Assembly: GCA_028293005.1 (NCBI GenBank)
Contig: JAQGLH010000131.1
Span: 1-16,027 of the forward strand
Source of the DNA: Alphaproteobacteria bacterium
GTDB taxonomy: Bacteria > Pseudomonadota > Alphaproteobacteria > Sphingomonadales > Sphingomonadaceae
Reading direction: 5' to 3'
Length of the DNA: 16,027 nt
The position numbers and the translations under genes are program-made. Positions 5,719-13,717 of the stretch are shown here, in pieces (position 1 is the stretch's first letter; the number at the start of each line of letters is the position of its first letter). Below the pieces are notes generated by a model that did not search any database, was not told where the DNA came from, and worked only from the letters and a program-made list of their open reading frames with translations.

Positions 5719-8076
5719 TTGATCACATTTTCCTCCGCCTCGTCGCTGGGGCCCAAAACATCTGCGACTTTGTCGTGCAATGACCATGGCCTGATCTGCT
5801 TTTCGCACCTGCGGTGGAATTTCGTTTTTCAAAGACCCCAGCATCTCATGAGCCGGTTCGCGCAGGATCGGCGCGTCATCTATTGGGAAGAGCCCGAGGG
5901 CGCGCTTCCCGGTTGCGAGCCGGCGCTCGGCATCCGGGTCTGCGCGGAGACCGGTGTCACCGTCGTCACGCCGTCGCTTCCCGAGGGTTTGGATGACGCG
6001 GCTCGCGACGCCGCGCTCAAAGCCTTGCTCGACTCGTTCCTGGCGGGCGAGCAGGGCCCGTTCCTCCGTTGGTATTACACGCCGATGATGCTGCCTTTTT
6101 CGCGGCACATCGCGGCAGCGTGCACCGTCTATGACTGCATGGACGAGCTGGCGAACTTCCGTTTCGCGCCACCGCAGCTGCTCGAGCTCGAACGCGAGCT
6201 GTTCGCGATTTCGGACGTCGTGTTCACTGGCGGCTACAGCCTGTACGAGGCGAAGCGCGATCGCCATCCGAACATCCATCCCTTCCCGTCGAGCGTCGAC
6301 CGTGCCCATTTCGCGCAGGCGCGAGCAATCGATCGCGAGCCGGCCGACCAGGCTAACCTCCCGCGGCCGCGCTTCGGCTTCTACGGCGTCGTCGACGAAC
6401 GAATGGATCTCGGACTGGTGGCTCAGGTCGCCGACGCGCATCCCGAGTGGTCGATCGTCATGGTCGGCCCCGTGGTCAAGATCGATCCTGCCGAGCTGCC
6501 CCGCCGTGCGAACCTGCATTATCTTGGCGGCAAGAGCTATGACGAGCTGCCTGCCTATCTGGGCGGGTGGGACGTCGCCCTGATGCCGTTCGCCATCAAC
6601 GATTCGACCAAGTTCATCAGCCCTACCAAGACCCCGGAATATCTCGCCGGCGGGCGCCCCGTCGTCTCGACTCCGATTACCGACGTCATTCGCCATTACA
6701 ACGATCTCGATGGACTGTTCGTCGCCGACGGCGCGGACGAGTTCATCAAGAAGTGCGAGGATGCGCTTGCGCTGGCGCAGGGCTCCGACGAATGGCTGCG
6801 CGACGTCGACGCCAAGCTCGCGAATCTGAGCTGGGACACGACCTACGCGCGCATGGCGGGCCTCGTGCGCGAGGCGATCGCCGTCCCGCAGGCCGGACCG
6901 CGCGTGATCACTTCGGCCGGCAAGAAGAAATATGATTATCTGGTGGTCGGCGCCGGTTTTGCCGGCGCGGTGATCGCCGAGCGGCTCGCCAGCCAGCATG
7001 ACGCTCACGTGCTGGTGGTCGACAAGCGGCCGCATGTCGCGGGCAACGCCTACGACCATCGCGACGAGGCGGGCGTGCTGATCCACCAATATGGGCCGCA
7101 CATCTTCCACACCAATTCGGACGAGATCATCGACTATCTGTCGCAATTCACCAAGTGGCGGCCGTACGAGCATCGGGTGCTGGCGCACGTCCGCGGCCAG
7201 CTCGTCCCGATCCCGATCAACCGGACGACGCTCAACAAATTGTTCGATCTCGACCTCAAGACCGACGATGAGGCTGCGGCCTATCTCGCGTCACGAGCCG
7301 AGCCGGTTGGTGAGATAAAGACGTCCGAGGACGTCGTCATCTCCGCTGTCGGGCGCGAGCTCTACGAGCTGTTCTTCCAAGGCTATACGCGAAAGCAATG
7401 GGGGCTGGACCCGAGCGAGCTCGACAAAGCGGTAACGGCGCGCGTGCCGACCCGGACCAACACCGACGACCGCTATTTCGGGGACACCCACCAGATGATG
7501 CCGCGTGACGGCTACACGGCGATGTTCAACGCGATGCTCGATCACCCCCACATCGACGTGCTGCTGAGCACCGACTATCTCGACATCATCGACGAGGTCG
7601 ATGCCGGCCACATCGTCTTCACCGGCCCAATCGATGAATATTTCGACTTCCGCTTCGGCAAGCTTCCGTACCGCAGCCTGCGCTTCGAGCATAAGACCGT
7701 CGACCAGGAGCAATTGCAACCGGTCGCGGTCGTCAACTATCCGGATCCGCAGGTGCCCTACACGCGGATCACCGAATATAAGCATCTAACCGGGCAGAAG
7801 CATCCGAAAACGAGCATCACCTACGAATATCCGAGCGCCGAAGGGGATCCTTATTACCCGATACCGCGACCGGAGAATCAGGAGCTGTTCAAGAAATATG
7901 AGGCGCTCGCGGACGCGACCCCCGGGGTCACCTTCGTCGGCCGGCTCGCGACCTATCGTTATTATAATATGGACCAGGTCGTCGGCCAGGCGCTCACCGC
8001 CTTCCGCCGCATCGACGCGAAGCGGCGGCAGACCAAGCCGCAGATCACCGCGATCTGGACAGAGGCCGCCGAATAA
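5719..8076 (+). CDS. glf: Bifunctional glycosyltransferase / UDP-galactopyranose mutase
   Basis: A 785-residue fusion. Residues about 22-385 form a GT-B-like glycosyltransferase. They start with HGLICFSHLRWNFVFQRPQHL, then TVYDCMDELANF, RPRFGFYGVVDERMDL, and the C-terminal nucleotide-sugar region YLGGKSYDELPAYL to SPTKTPEYLAGGRPVVSTPI. From residue 404 a complete UDP-galactopyranose mutase (382 residues; stand-alone enzymes are about 370) follows: FAD motif VVGAGFAGAVIAERL, GPHIFHTN, GYTRKQWGLDPSEL, RVPTRTNTDDRYF, LPYRSLRFE, PYTRITEYKHLTG and RLATYRYYNMDQVVGQAL, with the Arg and Tyr residues of the active site. It should convert UDP-galactopyranose to UDP-galactofuranose, probably supplying the attached transferase. 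The product is cytoplasmic. The start is TTG at 5719 with AGAGG 6 bases before it; another TTG at 5770 is possible since homology begins near residue 23. It is preceded by the EcfG promoter. Confidence 0.9.
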   Translation: MITFSSASSLGPKTSATLSCNDHGLICFSHLRWNFVFQRPQHLMSRFAQDRRVIYWEEPEGALPGCEPALGIRVCAETGVTVVTPSLPEGLDDAARDAALKALLDSFLAGEQGPFLRWYYTPMMLPFSRHIAAACTVYDCMDELANFRFAPPQLLELERELFAISDVVFTGGYSLYEAKRDRHPNIHPFPSSVDRAHFAQARAIDREPADQANLPRPRFGFYGVVDERMDLGLVAQVADAHPEWSIVMVGPVVKIDPAELPRRANLHYLGGKSYDELPAYLGGWDVALMPFAINDSTKFISPTKTPEYLAGGRPVVSTPITDVIRHYNDLDGLFVADGADEFIKKCEDALALAQGSDEWLRDVDAKLANLSWDTTYARMAGLVREAIAVPQAGPRVITSAGKKKYDYLVVGAGFAGAVIAERLASQHDAHVLVVDKRPHVAGNAYDHRDEAGVLIHQYGPHIFHTNSDEIIDYLSQFTKWRPYEHRVLAHVRGQLVPIPINRTTLNKLFDLDLKTDDEAAAYLASRAEPVGEIKTSEDVVISAVGRELYELFFQGYTRKQWGLDPSELDKAVTARVPTRTNTDDRYFGDTHQMMPRDGYTAMFNAMLDHPHIDVLLSTDYLDIIDEVDAGHIVFTGPIDEYFDFRFGKLPYRSLRFEHKTVDQEQLQPVAVVNYPDPQVPYTRITEYKHLTGQKHPKTSITYEYPSAEGDPYYPIPRPENQELFKKYEALADATPGVTFVGRLATYRYYNMDQVVGQALTAFRRIDAKRRQTKPQITAIWTEAAE

Positions 8077-8084
8077 GCTCGGCC

Positions 8085-8110
8085 CTGGTTCGCTCCGCGC
8101 AGCGGACCGG
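8085..8110 (+). terminator. Hairpin just after the glycosyltransferase-mutase gene
   Basis: An approximately 10-bp stem (8085-8094 with 8101-8110, two G-T wobbles) encloses a 6-base loop CCGCGC and begins 8 bases after the stop codon. There is no U-rich tail, so it may be a transcript-stabilising or attenuating structure rather than a full terminator. The following gene starts only 71 bases further on in the same direction. Confidence 0.35.
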
Positions 8111-8181
8111 TGCCGTGGCTTGATGCAGGGCGGTCTCCCGTCGGGCTTGTGCCGGGCACCTGAACTTGTTCTAGTCCCGAT

Positions 8182-9402
8182 ATGAGCTTGCTCGACCGAT
8201 TCCTGAATCGACTCATTCGGAGCGGCGAGCTGGTCGTCATCGATCATCGCGGCCGAACGCATCGCTTCGGCAGGGCGGATCCGCGGCACCCGCCAGTGGC
8301 GATCCGGCTGACCGACGCGAAGGTGGCGCTAGATCTCGCGCGTAGTCCCGCGCTCGGCGCGGGCGAGGCCTATATGAATGGCCGGCTCGTGGTCGAGCAG
8401 GGCGATATCCTCGACCTGCTCGATCTCGTGAAGGCCAACGCGCGCTGGGAGGGCAGGCGCCGCAAGGGCCGGATCGCAAGCGCGAACGCGAAGGTCGCGC
8501 GCACCGCTCGCTCGTTCAATTGGGAGCGTCGCGCTAAGCGCAACGTCGCGCACCATTACGATCTTTCGGACCGGCTCTACGCGTTGTTCCTCGACTCCGA
8601 CCTTCAATATAGCTGCGCTTATTACACATCGCGCTCGAACAGTCTCGAAGAGGCCCAGGCCGACAAGAAGGCCCATATTGCGGCCAAGCTTTACCTCGAG
8701 CCGGGGCAGAAGGTGCTCGACATCGGCTGCGGCTGGGGTGGCATGGCGCTCTATCTCAATCGGGTCGCCGGTGTCGACGTGCTGGGTATCACCCTCTCCG
8801 AGGAGCAATTGAAGGTCGCGAGGCGCCGGGCCGAAGAGGCCGGGGTCGCCGACCGCGTCAAGTTCGAGCTGATCGATTATCGCAACGTCGAAGGCCGCTT
8901 CGACCGCATCGTCTCGGTGGGCATGTTCGAGCATGTCGGGCCGCCTTATTACCGGATCTTCTTCCGCAAATGCCGCGAGCTGCTCACCGAGGACGGTGTG
9001 ATGCTGCTCCACACGATCGGCCGCTTCGGCCGCCCGGGCACGACCGACGCGTTCACCAACAAATATATCTTCCCCGGCGGCTATATTCCGGCGCTGTCGG
9101 AGGTGCTCGCAGCGAGCGAGGAGGAAATGCTGCTTGCCGCCGATGTCGAGACGCTTCGCCTCCATTACGGCTACACGACCGAGGAATGGTATCGCCGCGC
9201 CACCGAGCAGCGCGACGAGATCGTCGCGCTCTACGACGAGCGCTTTTTCCGCCTGTGGCAATTCTATCTGGCTGGCGCTGCGGTCACCTTCCGTCACGGC
9301 GGAATGGGCAATTACCAGATCCAATATATCCGCGACCGCGACGCGCTGCCGATCACGCGCGACTATATGGCGGAAGCGGAGCAGCGCCTGCGCATGATCT
9401 AG
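8182..9402 (+). CDS. cfa: Cyclopropane-fatty-acyl-phospholipid synthase family methyltransferase
   Basis: SAM-dependent enzyme of the CFA synthase family, which adds a methylene bridge (or methyl group) to unsaturated acyl chains of membrane phospholipids; 406 residues, normal length. The SAM-binding loop is VLDIGCGWGG at 178-187. Active-site residues align with the E. coli enzyme: C145 in LQYSCAYY, E250 in MFEHVG, H277 in LHTIG, and GYTTEEWYRR near the C-terminus. HHYDLSDRLYALFLD before C145 and NKYIFPGGYIP are also family marks. The protein lacks a signal peptide and should act at the inner face of the membrane. ATG 8182 has little ribosome-site support. It lies 105 bases after the glycosyltransferase-mutase gene on the same strand and may share its stress promoter. 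CFA synthesis is a known stress adaptation, which suits that idea. The exact substrate is not certain. Confidence 0.92.
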   Translation: MSLLDRFLNRLIRSGELVVIDHRGRTHRFGRADPRHPPVAIRLTDAKVALDLARSPALGAGEAYMNGRLVVEQGDILDLLDLVKANARWEGRRRKGRIASANAKVARTARSFNWERRAKRNVAHHYDLSDRLYALFLDSDLQYSCAYYTSRSNSLEEAQADKKAHIAAKLYLEPGQKVLDIGCGWGGMALYLNRVAGVDVLGITLSEEQLKVARRRAEEAGVADRVKFELIDYRNVEGRFDRIVSVGMFEHVGPPYYRIFFRKCRELLTEDGVMLLHTIGRFGRPGTTDAFTNKYIFPGGYIPALSEVLAASEEEMLLAADVETLRLHYGYTTEEWYRRATEQRDEIVALYDERFFRLWQFYLAGAAVTFRHGGMGNYQIQYIRDRDALPITRDYMAEAEQRLRMI

Positions 9403-9505
9403 CGCGGCACATTCGGCTGCCCTCCCCGCAGGTCATTGCCGCGCAAGGGCCCCATTTGGGGTTGGCGAGCGAGACTGTGATGAGTCGAAAGCTCGCAGTT
9501 CCGCC

Positions 9506-11695
9506 TCATTCCGCCGCGATCTCCATGATGTCGCGTGGCTGGCCCAGCTCCCCGATCTGGCCGAGAAAATCGTCGATCGCATGGTCCACCGGCCGCAGCA
9601 GCAGCCCGCGCGTGCTGGTCAGCGCGTTGTTCGTAACCGGCCCGTCGACAGGCAGGATCAGCGAAGGATCGTAACCCGCGCCTTCGGCGACCCTGTGGGC
9701 GAATTCGTGCCAGCTCAACTTGCCCTGGTTGGCGAGGTGCCAGATGCCCGTCTCGCCATCGATCAGCAAGTCGAGGGCGGCGTGGCAGAGATCGGGCACG
9801 TAGGTCGGCGAAACCGCGCTGTTGCGGCATGCGCGCACCGGCTCGCCGCGCGCGAGCGCGCGCACGGTGTTCCAGGCGAAATTATATTTGTCCCACGGCC
9901 CGAAGAAAGCGCTGGTGCGGATCACCAGCGCCTGCTCGGCGAGCTCCAGCACGTGCCGTTCGGCCTGCGCCTTGCTCAGGCCGTAGACGCCGGAGGGCCG
10001 CACCGCATCCTGCTCGCAATAAGCCCGGCCGAGCATGCCGTCGAACACCAGATCGGACGAAAAGGTGACGAGCGGAATGCCTGCCTTGGCGCAGGCCCGA
10101 GCCAGCAAAGCCGGCCCGGTCGCGTTGGCGGCGAGGCAAGCGTCCTCCTCATGTTCGGCATCGGCGACGCGAACGAAGCCGGCGGTGTTGATGATCGCCC
10201 AGGGTTGGTCGCGATCGAGCGCCGCCGCGATCGAGCGTTCGTCGGAGATGTCGAGCTCTGAGCGGCTGGTGAGGCAGAAGGGTAGGCCGCGGTGCTCGCA
10301 GATGCGCGCAAATGCGCTGCCCAGGGTACCGGTCGCGCCGGTGATGAGCAGCTTTCGACCGCCGTTGTGGAGGGTCTTGCAGTTGCCGTGCCAGGGATAG
10401 AGCCGCATCGGCCGGCGCCACCACCCCGGCGCGTCGAGCACCGGGTGATCGAAGTCCTTGCCGCTGGCGTAGCAGGTCGCCGCCTTGGTGATGATCGTGG
10501 GGCGCGGCGTTTCGCCGCGGACGTCGAACGCGCCGACGTCGTAGATCGCATCGTTGCGGGTGAGCAAAGAGCGCCAGTCTACATTGCCGAACAGCGACCA
10601 CAGCGTCACCGCGCGAATATCCATCCCGCCCGCGCGTTCGGCTTGGGCCGCGTGCCAGACCTCGGCGAACCAGCGCAATTGCTCGTCGCGCGTGCAGCCG
10701 TGATGGACCTCGGAAATGACGATCGGGATCCGGTAGCGCTCCCACGCCTCGCGAAGCCGCGGCACGATCCCGGTTCTCGGGTGCAGGCGATGGACTCGGA
10801 CCGCTTCGGCATCGACATAGACGTCGCGCCCGTTGCCGCCGGGCGCGATTCCCGGATAAAGCTCGGGCCGGTGGTCGAGAAAGCGCTCGCTGGTGAGATA
10901 ATGGTTGATCCCGAGGACATCGGGCTTGGCCTCACCACTTTCGAACGGTTCGATCTCGGCATCGCTGATGCCGTGCTCGCGAAAGATCTTATGCCAGCGA
11001 TGAGTGGGATCGACCCGGCCGGCGAGCAGGTCGAAGCTGAGCCAGCGCCGTTGATTCTCATGCGCGGCCTGGTAGCGTAGCGGCTGCGTCGAGAAGGTCT
11101 TGCCGAGGTCCTCGGTCTGCAGCAGCAAAGCGTCGGGATTGACCGCCCGGATCGCCCGCATCGCCGCAGCCGTTCCGTGACATTCGTTGAGCAACGCACG
11201 CAGGAACGATCGCTTGTCGCGCCGGTGCGGATACCAATGGCCGTAAAGCGCGCTGAAGCGCGCGGTGGTGAGCGGCTCGTTAACGGGAGTCCACATCCGG
11301 ATCCACGGATAGCGATCGGCTACCTTCGCCGCGAAATCGGCGAATTTGGCGGGAAAATCGGGATCGAGCAGATTGGTGTAGCGCGGTCCGGAGCCGTGAT
11401 GCAGCAGCCCGCCCACGACATCGATGCCACGTTCACGCAGCATTGCGAGGCGCTCGTCGGTCCAGCTGAAATCAAGCTTATCGGGCCGGTCCGGAGCGAT
11501 CGCTTCCCACAAGATTGGATAGCGCATCGTTCCAATGCCCATCGCCGCGACGAGATCAAGATCGTCGCTGCGGACGAGGTGGCCGGTCTCCGCGACCTGA
11601 TTGCGGTAGCTGTCACCGACCCTGACGACAGTGCACTCGACGCCTCCCCAAAGCTCCAATCGCGAAGCCTGGGCTGTATCTTGTGCTTGTTCCAT
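9506..11695 (-). CDS. Bifunctional GH1-type glycosidase / RmlD-type sugar-nucleotide reductase
   Basis: A 729-residue fusion. Residues about 13-425 resemble family 1 glycoside hydrolases, starting LELWGGVECTVVRVGD. The acid/base Glu is E140 in WTPVNEPLTT and the nucleophile candidate is E329 in VISEVHHG. LGINHYL and AVTLWSLFGNVDW are family-like. From residue 448 a Rossmann short-chain dehydrogenase of the RmlD (dTDP-4-dehydrorhamnose reductase) type follows: KLLITGATGTLGSAFARIC, VTFSSDLVFDG, and catalytic Y571/K575 in YGLSK, then AFFGPWDKYNFAWN and WHLANQGKLSWHEFAHRVAE. There is no signal peptide, so it is probably cytoplasmic, unusual for a scavenging glycosidase. ATG 11695 is chosen because homology begins shortly after. 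A GTG at 11734 would add 13 residues; AGGAG is 14 bases before the ATG, rather far. The gene converges on cfa. Substrates are unknown. Confidence 0.85.
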   Translation of the reverse strand: MEQAQDTAQASRLELWGGVECTVVRVGDSYRNQVAETGHLVRSDDLDLVAAMGIGTMRYPILWEAIAPDRPDKLDFSWTDERLAMLRERGIDVVGGLLHHGSGPRYTNLLDPDFPAKFADFAAKVADRYPWIRMWTPVNEPLTTARFSALYGHWYPHRRDKRSFLRALLNECHGTAAAMRAIRAVNPDALLLQTEDLGKTFSTQPLRYQAAHENQRRWLSFDLLAGRVDPTHRWHKIFREHGISDAEIEPFESGEAKPDVLGINHYLTSERFLDHRPELYPGIAPGGNGRDVYVDAEAVRVHRLHPRTGIVPRLREAWERYRIPIVISEVHHGCTRDEQLRWFAEVWHAAQAERAGGMDIRAVTLWSLFGNVDWRSLLTRNDAIYDVGAFDVRGETPRPTIITKAATCYASGKDFDHPVLDAPGWWRRPMRLYPWHGNCKTLHNGGRKLLITGATGTLGSAFARICEHRGLPFCLTSRSELDISDERSIAAALDRDQPWAIINTAGFVRVADAEHEEDACLAANATGPALLARACAKAGIPLVTFSSDLVFDGMLGRAYCEQDAVRPSGVYGLSKAQAERHVLELAEQALVIRTSAFFGPWDKYNFAWNTVRALARGEPVRACRNSAVSPTYVPDLCHAALDLLIDGETGIWHLANQGKLSWHEFAHRVAEGAGYDPSLILPVDGPVTNNALTSTRGLLLRPVDHAIDDFLGQIGELGQPRDIMEIAAE

Positions 11696-11921
11696 AAACG
11701 CTAATTGAGCTCCTAACGGACAAGTAACGAACACATGCCGGCCGCATCGAGTTCCAAAAAGACATCGCCCGCCTGATTCAGGTTAGAGCGATTGGAGAGC
11801 CGGCGCCATCGACTTGCCCACGGCTCATAACCGCCATCCTGGCGCCATCCGGCGCAGGTGCATCGCTAGCAATTCGGTAAGCCTTCTCGTGCATGACTCG
11901 CATCGGGAAACAGGTGAGGCG

Positions 11922-12245
11922 ATGATGCGATTGCAACGAAGCGCGCTCCGGCTAGCAGGAGACCTCATTCCGCGGGTGCAGCGCAGGCTGATCGACCAGC
12001 GCAGCGAAGAACGGCGCACCGGCGGCGTCGAGCGAGCGGCAATCATGTTCCGCCGCCAGGAATATATCGTCCCGGTGATCAACATCTCGTCGCGCGGCAC
12101 GATGATCGAGTGCGACGTCATGCCGCGAATCGGCGAGACGATCGTCATACGTTTCGAGGATTGCTCGCCGATCCACGGCTTCGTACGCTGGGTGCGCGAC
12201 GGCAGGATCGGGCTCAATTTCGGTCATGAGATCATCCTCGGCTGA
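11922..12245 (+). CDS. PilZ domain protein (first of two)
   Basis: Single-domain PilZ protein of 107 residues, a family that binds cyclic di-GMP and controls motility, exopolysaccharide or cell-cycle functions. Both signature motifs are present: RxxxR as RSEER (27-31) and D/NxSxxG as N54-ISSRG59. VIRFEDCSPIHGFVRWVRD and IGLNF form the rest of the barrel. The stretch before the domain is short and basic, with no membrane segment. Two adjacent ATG codons (11922, 11925) follow GTGAGG, and the second has the better spacing. An upstream in-frame ATG at 11814 lacks such a site. A second PilZ gene starts 65 bases downstream, so the two are likely co-transcribed. The target is not visible. Confidence 0.85.
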   Translation: MMRLQRSALRLAGDLIPRVQRRLIDQRSEERRTGGVERAAIMFRRQEYIVPVINISSRGTMIECDVMPRIGETIVIRFEDCSPIHGFVRWVRDGRIGLNFGHEIILG

Positions 12246-12310
12246 TCTCGCCGACGAGGTGGCGCGACGAAGCATCATCGATGGCCGCATGCGGCGAAGG
12301 AACCAAGCCT

Positions 12311-12649
12311 ATGATGATCACTGCCAAGATCGCTCCCGATCTCGACGGGCATGATGCGCGGCGCGACGCGCGTATCGATGCCAGCGCTGAGGTCGGTCTG
12401 CGCGAGCTCGGCAATGCCGGGGTCGATGCTCAGCTGATCAACATCTCGAGCCTTGGCTTCATGGCCAAGACCGATGCCGAGATCGCGCCGGGGTCGCGCG
12501 TCTGGCTGACGCTGCCCGGGATCAGCCGAGCCAACGCGCTGGTGGTCTGGGCAAAGGCCGGCAAGCTCGGCGGCGAGTTCGCCGCGCCGATCGATCCGCT
12601 CAAGGTATTGCAGGCGATCGGCAACCGCTCGAACACCGGGCGCGGCTGA
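12311..12649 (+). CDS. PilZ domain protein (second of two)
   Basis: 112-residue single-domain PilZ protein, a probable c-di-GMP receptor. RRDAR (17-21) gives the RxxxR motif and N44-ISSLG49 the D/NxSxxG motif; GSRVWLTLPGISRANALVVWAK and GGEFAAPID complete the barrel. It is clearly a distant paralog of the preceding gene with little identity outside the motifs. The start is ATG 12311, 9 bases after AAGGA; an ATG at 12281 has no ribosome site. The C-terminus (LKVLQAIGNR) may form a helix. It is probably in one operon with the first PilZ gene, with a possible hairpin 28 bases after its stop. Confidence 0.85.
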   Translation: MMITAKIAPDLDGHDARRDARIDASAEVGLRELGNAGVDAQLINISSLGFMAKTDAEIAPGSRVWLTLPGISRANALVVWAKAGKLGGEFAAPIDPLKVLQAIGNRSNTGRG

Positions 12650-12676
12650 TCGGGCCGCAGGCGTCATTTCGGCGAA

Positions 12677-12707
12677 CGCGGGACTCCGGCTACCTAGTCG
12701 TCCCGCG
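12677..12707 (+). terminator. Hairpin downstream of the PilZ pair
   Basis: CGCGGGAC (12677-12684) pairs perfectly with GTCCCGCG (12700-12707) across a 15-base loop, 27 bases after the second PilZ stop. The large loop and absence of a T tract make it only a moderate terminator candidate. I see no coding sequence in 12650-12835. Confidence 0.3.
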
Positions 12708-12782
12708 GCCGACCGCCGGGCAACGACTGAAGCGGAATCCGTGCGTTCGTTGGCATTCGCCGACCGCGAGGGGCCAGGCATG

Positions 12783-12810
12783 AAAACGGCGCCGCATTGC
12801 TGCGGCGCCG
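12783..12810 (-). terminator. Rho-independent terminator of ctrA
   Basis: A perfect 10-bp GC-rich stem, CGGCGCCGCA (12787-12796) and TGCGGCGCCG (12801-12810), has a 4-base loop. Read on the minus strand it ends in TTTT (12786-12783), and it lies 25 bases past the ctrA stop. This is the strongest terminator in the window. On the plus strand it is followed by CTTT, so weak bidirectional action is possible. Confidence 0.85.
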
Positions 12811-12835
12811 CTTTGACGTCGAAGATGGGCTCGAG

Positions 12836-13537
12836 TTACGCGACCTTGGCTTCCGCGACGTCTTCGGGATCGCGCAGCACGTAGCCTCGGCCCCAGACGG
12901 TCTCGATATAATTGTCACCGCTGCAGGCCAGGCTCAGCTTCTTGCGAAGCTTGCAGATGAACACGTCGATGATCTTGAGCTCGGGCTCGTCCATTCCGCC
13001 GTAAAGGTGGTTGAGGAACATTTCCTTGGTGAGCGTGGTGCCCTTGCGGAGCGAAAGCAGCTCCAGCATCGCATATTCCTTGCCGGTCAGATGCACGCGC
13101 GCGCCGTCGACCTCGACAGTCTTGGCATCGAGGTTGACCGCGAGCTTGCCGGTTTTGATCACCGATTGGCTGTGGCCCTTCGAGCGCCGCACGACCGCAT
13201 GGATGCGGGCCACCAGCTCGTCGCGATGGAACGGCTTGGTGACATAATCGTCGGCACCGAAGCCGAGCGCCCGTACCTTCGAATCCATCTCGTTGATGCC
13301 CGACAGGATCAGGACCGGAGTGCCGACCTTGGCGACGCGCAGCTTTTTGAGCACGTCATAGCCATGCATGTCGGGCAGGTTCAGATCGAGCAGGATAATA
13401 TCGTAATCATAGAGCTTGCCGAGGTCCAAGCCCTCCTCGCCCAAGTCCGTCGTGTAGACGTTGAAGCCCTCGGACGTGAGCATCAGCTCGATGCTCTTGG
13501 CCGTCGTCGGCTCGTCTTCAATCAGCAGCACACGCAT
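12836..13537 (-). CDS. ctrA: Cell-cycle response regulator CtrA
   Basis: OmpR/PhoB-type response regulator that in alphaproteobacteria controls flagellar, pilus, DNA-methylation and division genes and, in Caulobacter, blocks replication initiation; in sphingomonads it is mainly tied to motility and related functions. It has 233 residues, near the usual length. The receiver domain has the acidic pocket (IEDE), phospho-acceptor D51 in [15 protein letters not shown] and the conserved Lys in DDYVTKPF. The winged helix runs from about residue 125, with [39 protein letters not shown] and [13 protein letters not shown]. The CtrA-type sequence [20 protein letters not shown] makes the assignment firm. 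The C-terminus ends EDVAEAKVA; in Caulobacter a C-terminal Ala-Ala signals ClpXP degradation, whereas here it ends Val-Ala. A CtrA box upstream suggests autoregulation, and a strong terminator follows. Confidence 0.97.
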   Translation of the reverse strand: MRVLLIEDEPTTAKSIELMLTSEGFNVYTTDLGEEGLDLGKLYDYDIILLDLNLPDMHGYDVLKKLRVAKVGTPVLILSGINEMDSKVRALGFGADDYVTKPFHRDELVARIHAVVRRSKGHSQSVIKTGKLAVNLDAKTVEVDGARVHLTGKEYAMLELLSLRKGTTLTKEMFLNHLYGGMDEPELKIIDVFICKLRKKLSLACSGDNYIETVWGRGYVLRDPEDVAEAKVA

Positions 13538-13634
13538 GACGGTAACGCCCCCTTTTTGGCCGTGTGGCTCCCAAAACTCGCGGTCTTTGGAACCCGGTAA
13601 TCTTCATTAACCACGCAACAAATGAAGTTAAAAG

Positions 13635-13650
13635 GTTAATTTGCCGTTAA
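13635..13650 (-). promoter_or_regulatory. CtrA binding site (TTAA-N7-TTAAC) in the ctrA promoter
   Basis: On the minus strand the sequence reads TTAA, CGGCAAA, TTAAC, a perfect full CtrA box, about 98 bases before the ctrA start. A further TTAA 4 bases away (13628-13631) and a half-site TTAA at 13607-13610 make the region AT-rich and possibly multi-site. The box could equally serve the plus-strand pseudouridine synthase gene starting at 13718. I see no GANTC methylation site between 13538 and 13660. Confidence 0.75.
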
Positions 13651-13717
13651 ACGAGCAGCTTGCGTGAGATGCTTCGCATCGTTGCGCCGCTGCAACAGGC
13701 GTGGCAGGGCGCTTCCC

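Noticed and set aside
5461..7188. A 575-codon open frame on the minus strand opposite the glycosyltransferase-mutase gene
   Set aside because: It is antisense to a gene with clear motifs throughout, and its product is Arg/His/Asp-rich with no recognisable domain. Long antisense frames are expected in GC-rich DNA.
8162..8171. GAAC-TT-GTTC palindrome before cfa as a LexA-type site
   Set aside because: Alphaproteobacterial LexA sites are direct repeats GTTC-N7-GTTC, so spacing and orientation do not fit.
8329..9324. A 331-codon open frame on the minus strand opposite cfa
   Set aside because: It is a shadow of a well-supported gene, with low-complexity composition and no family pattern.
9450..9461. 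CCCC-ATTT-GGGG hairpin between convergent cfa and the GH1-RmlD gene
   Set aside because: The stem is only 4 bp with no T tract, too weak to list as a terminator. I see nothing else in 9403-9505.
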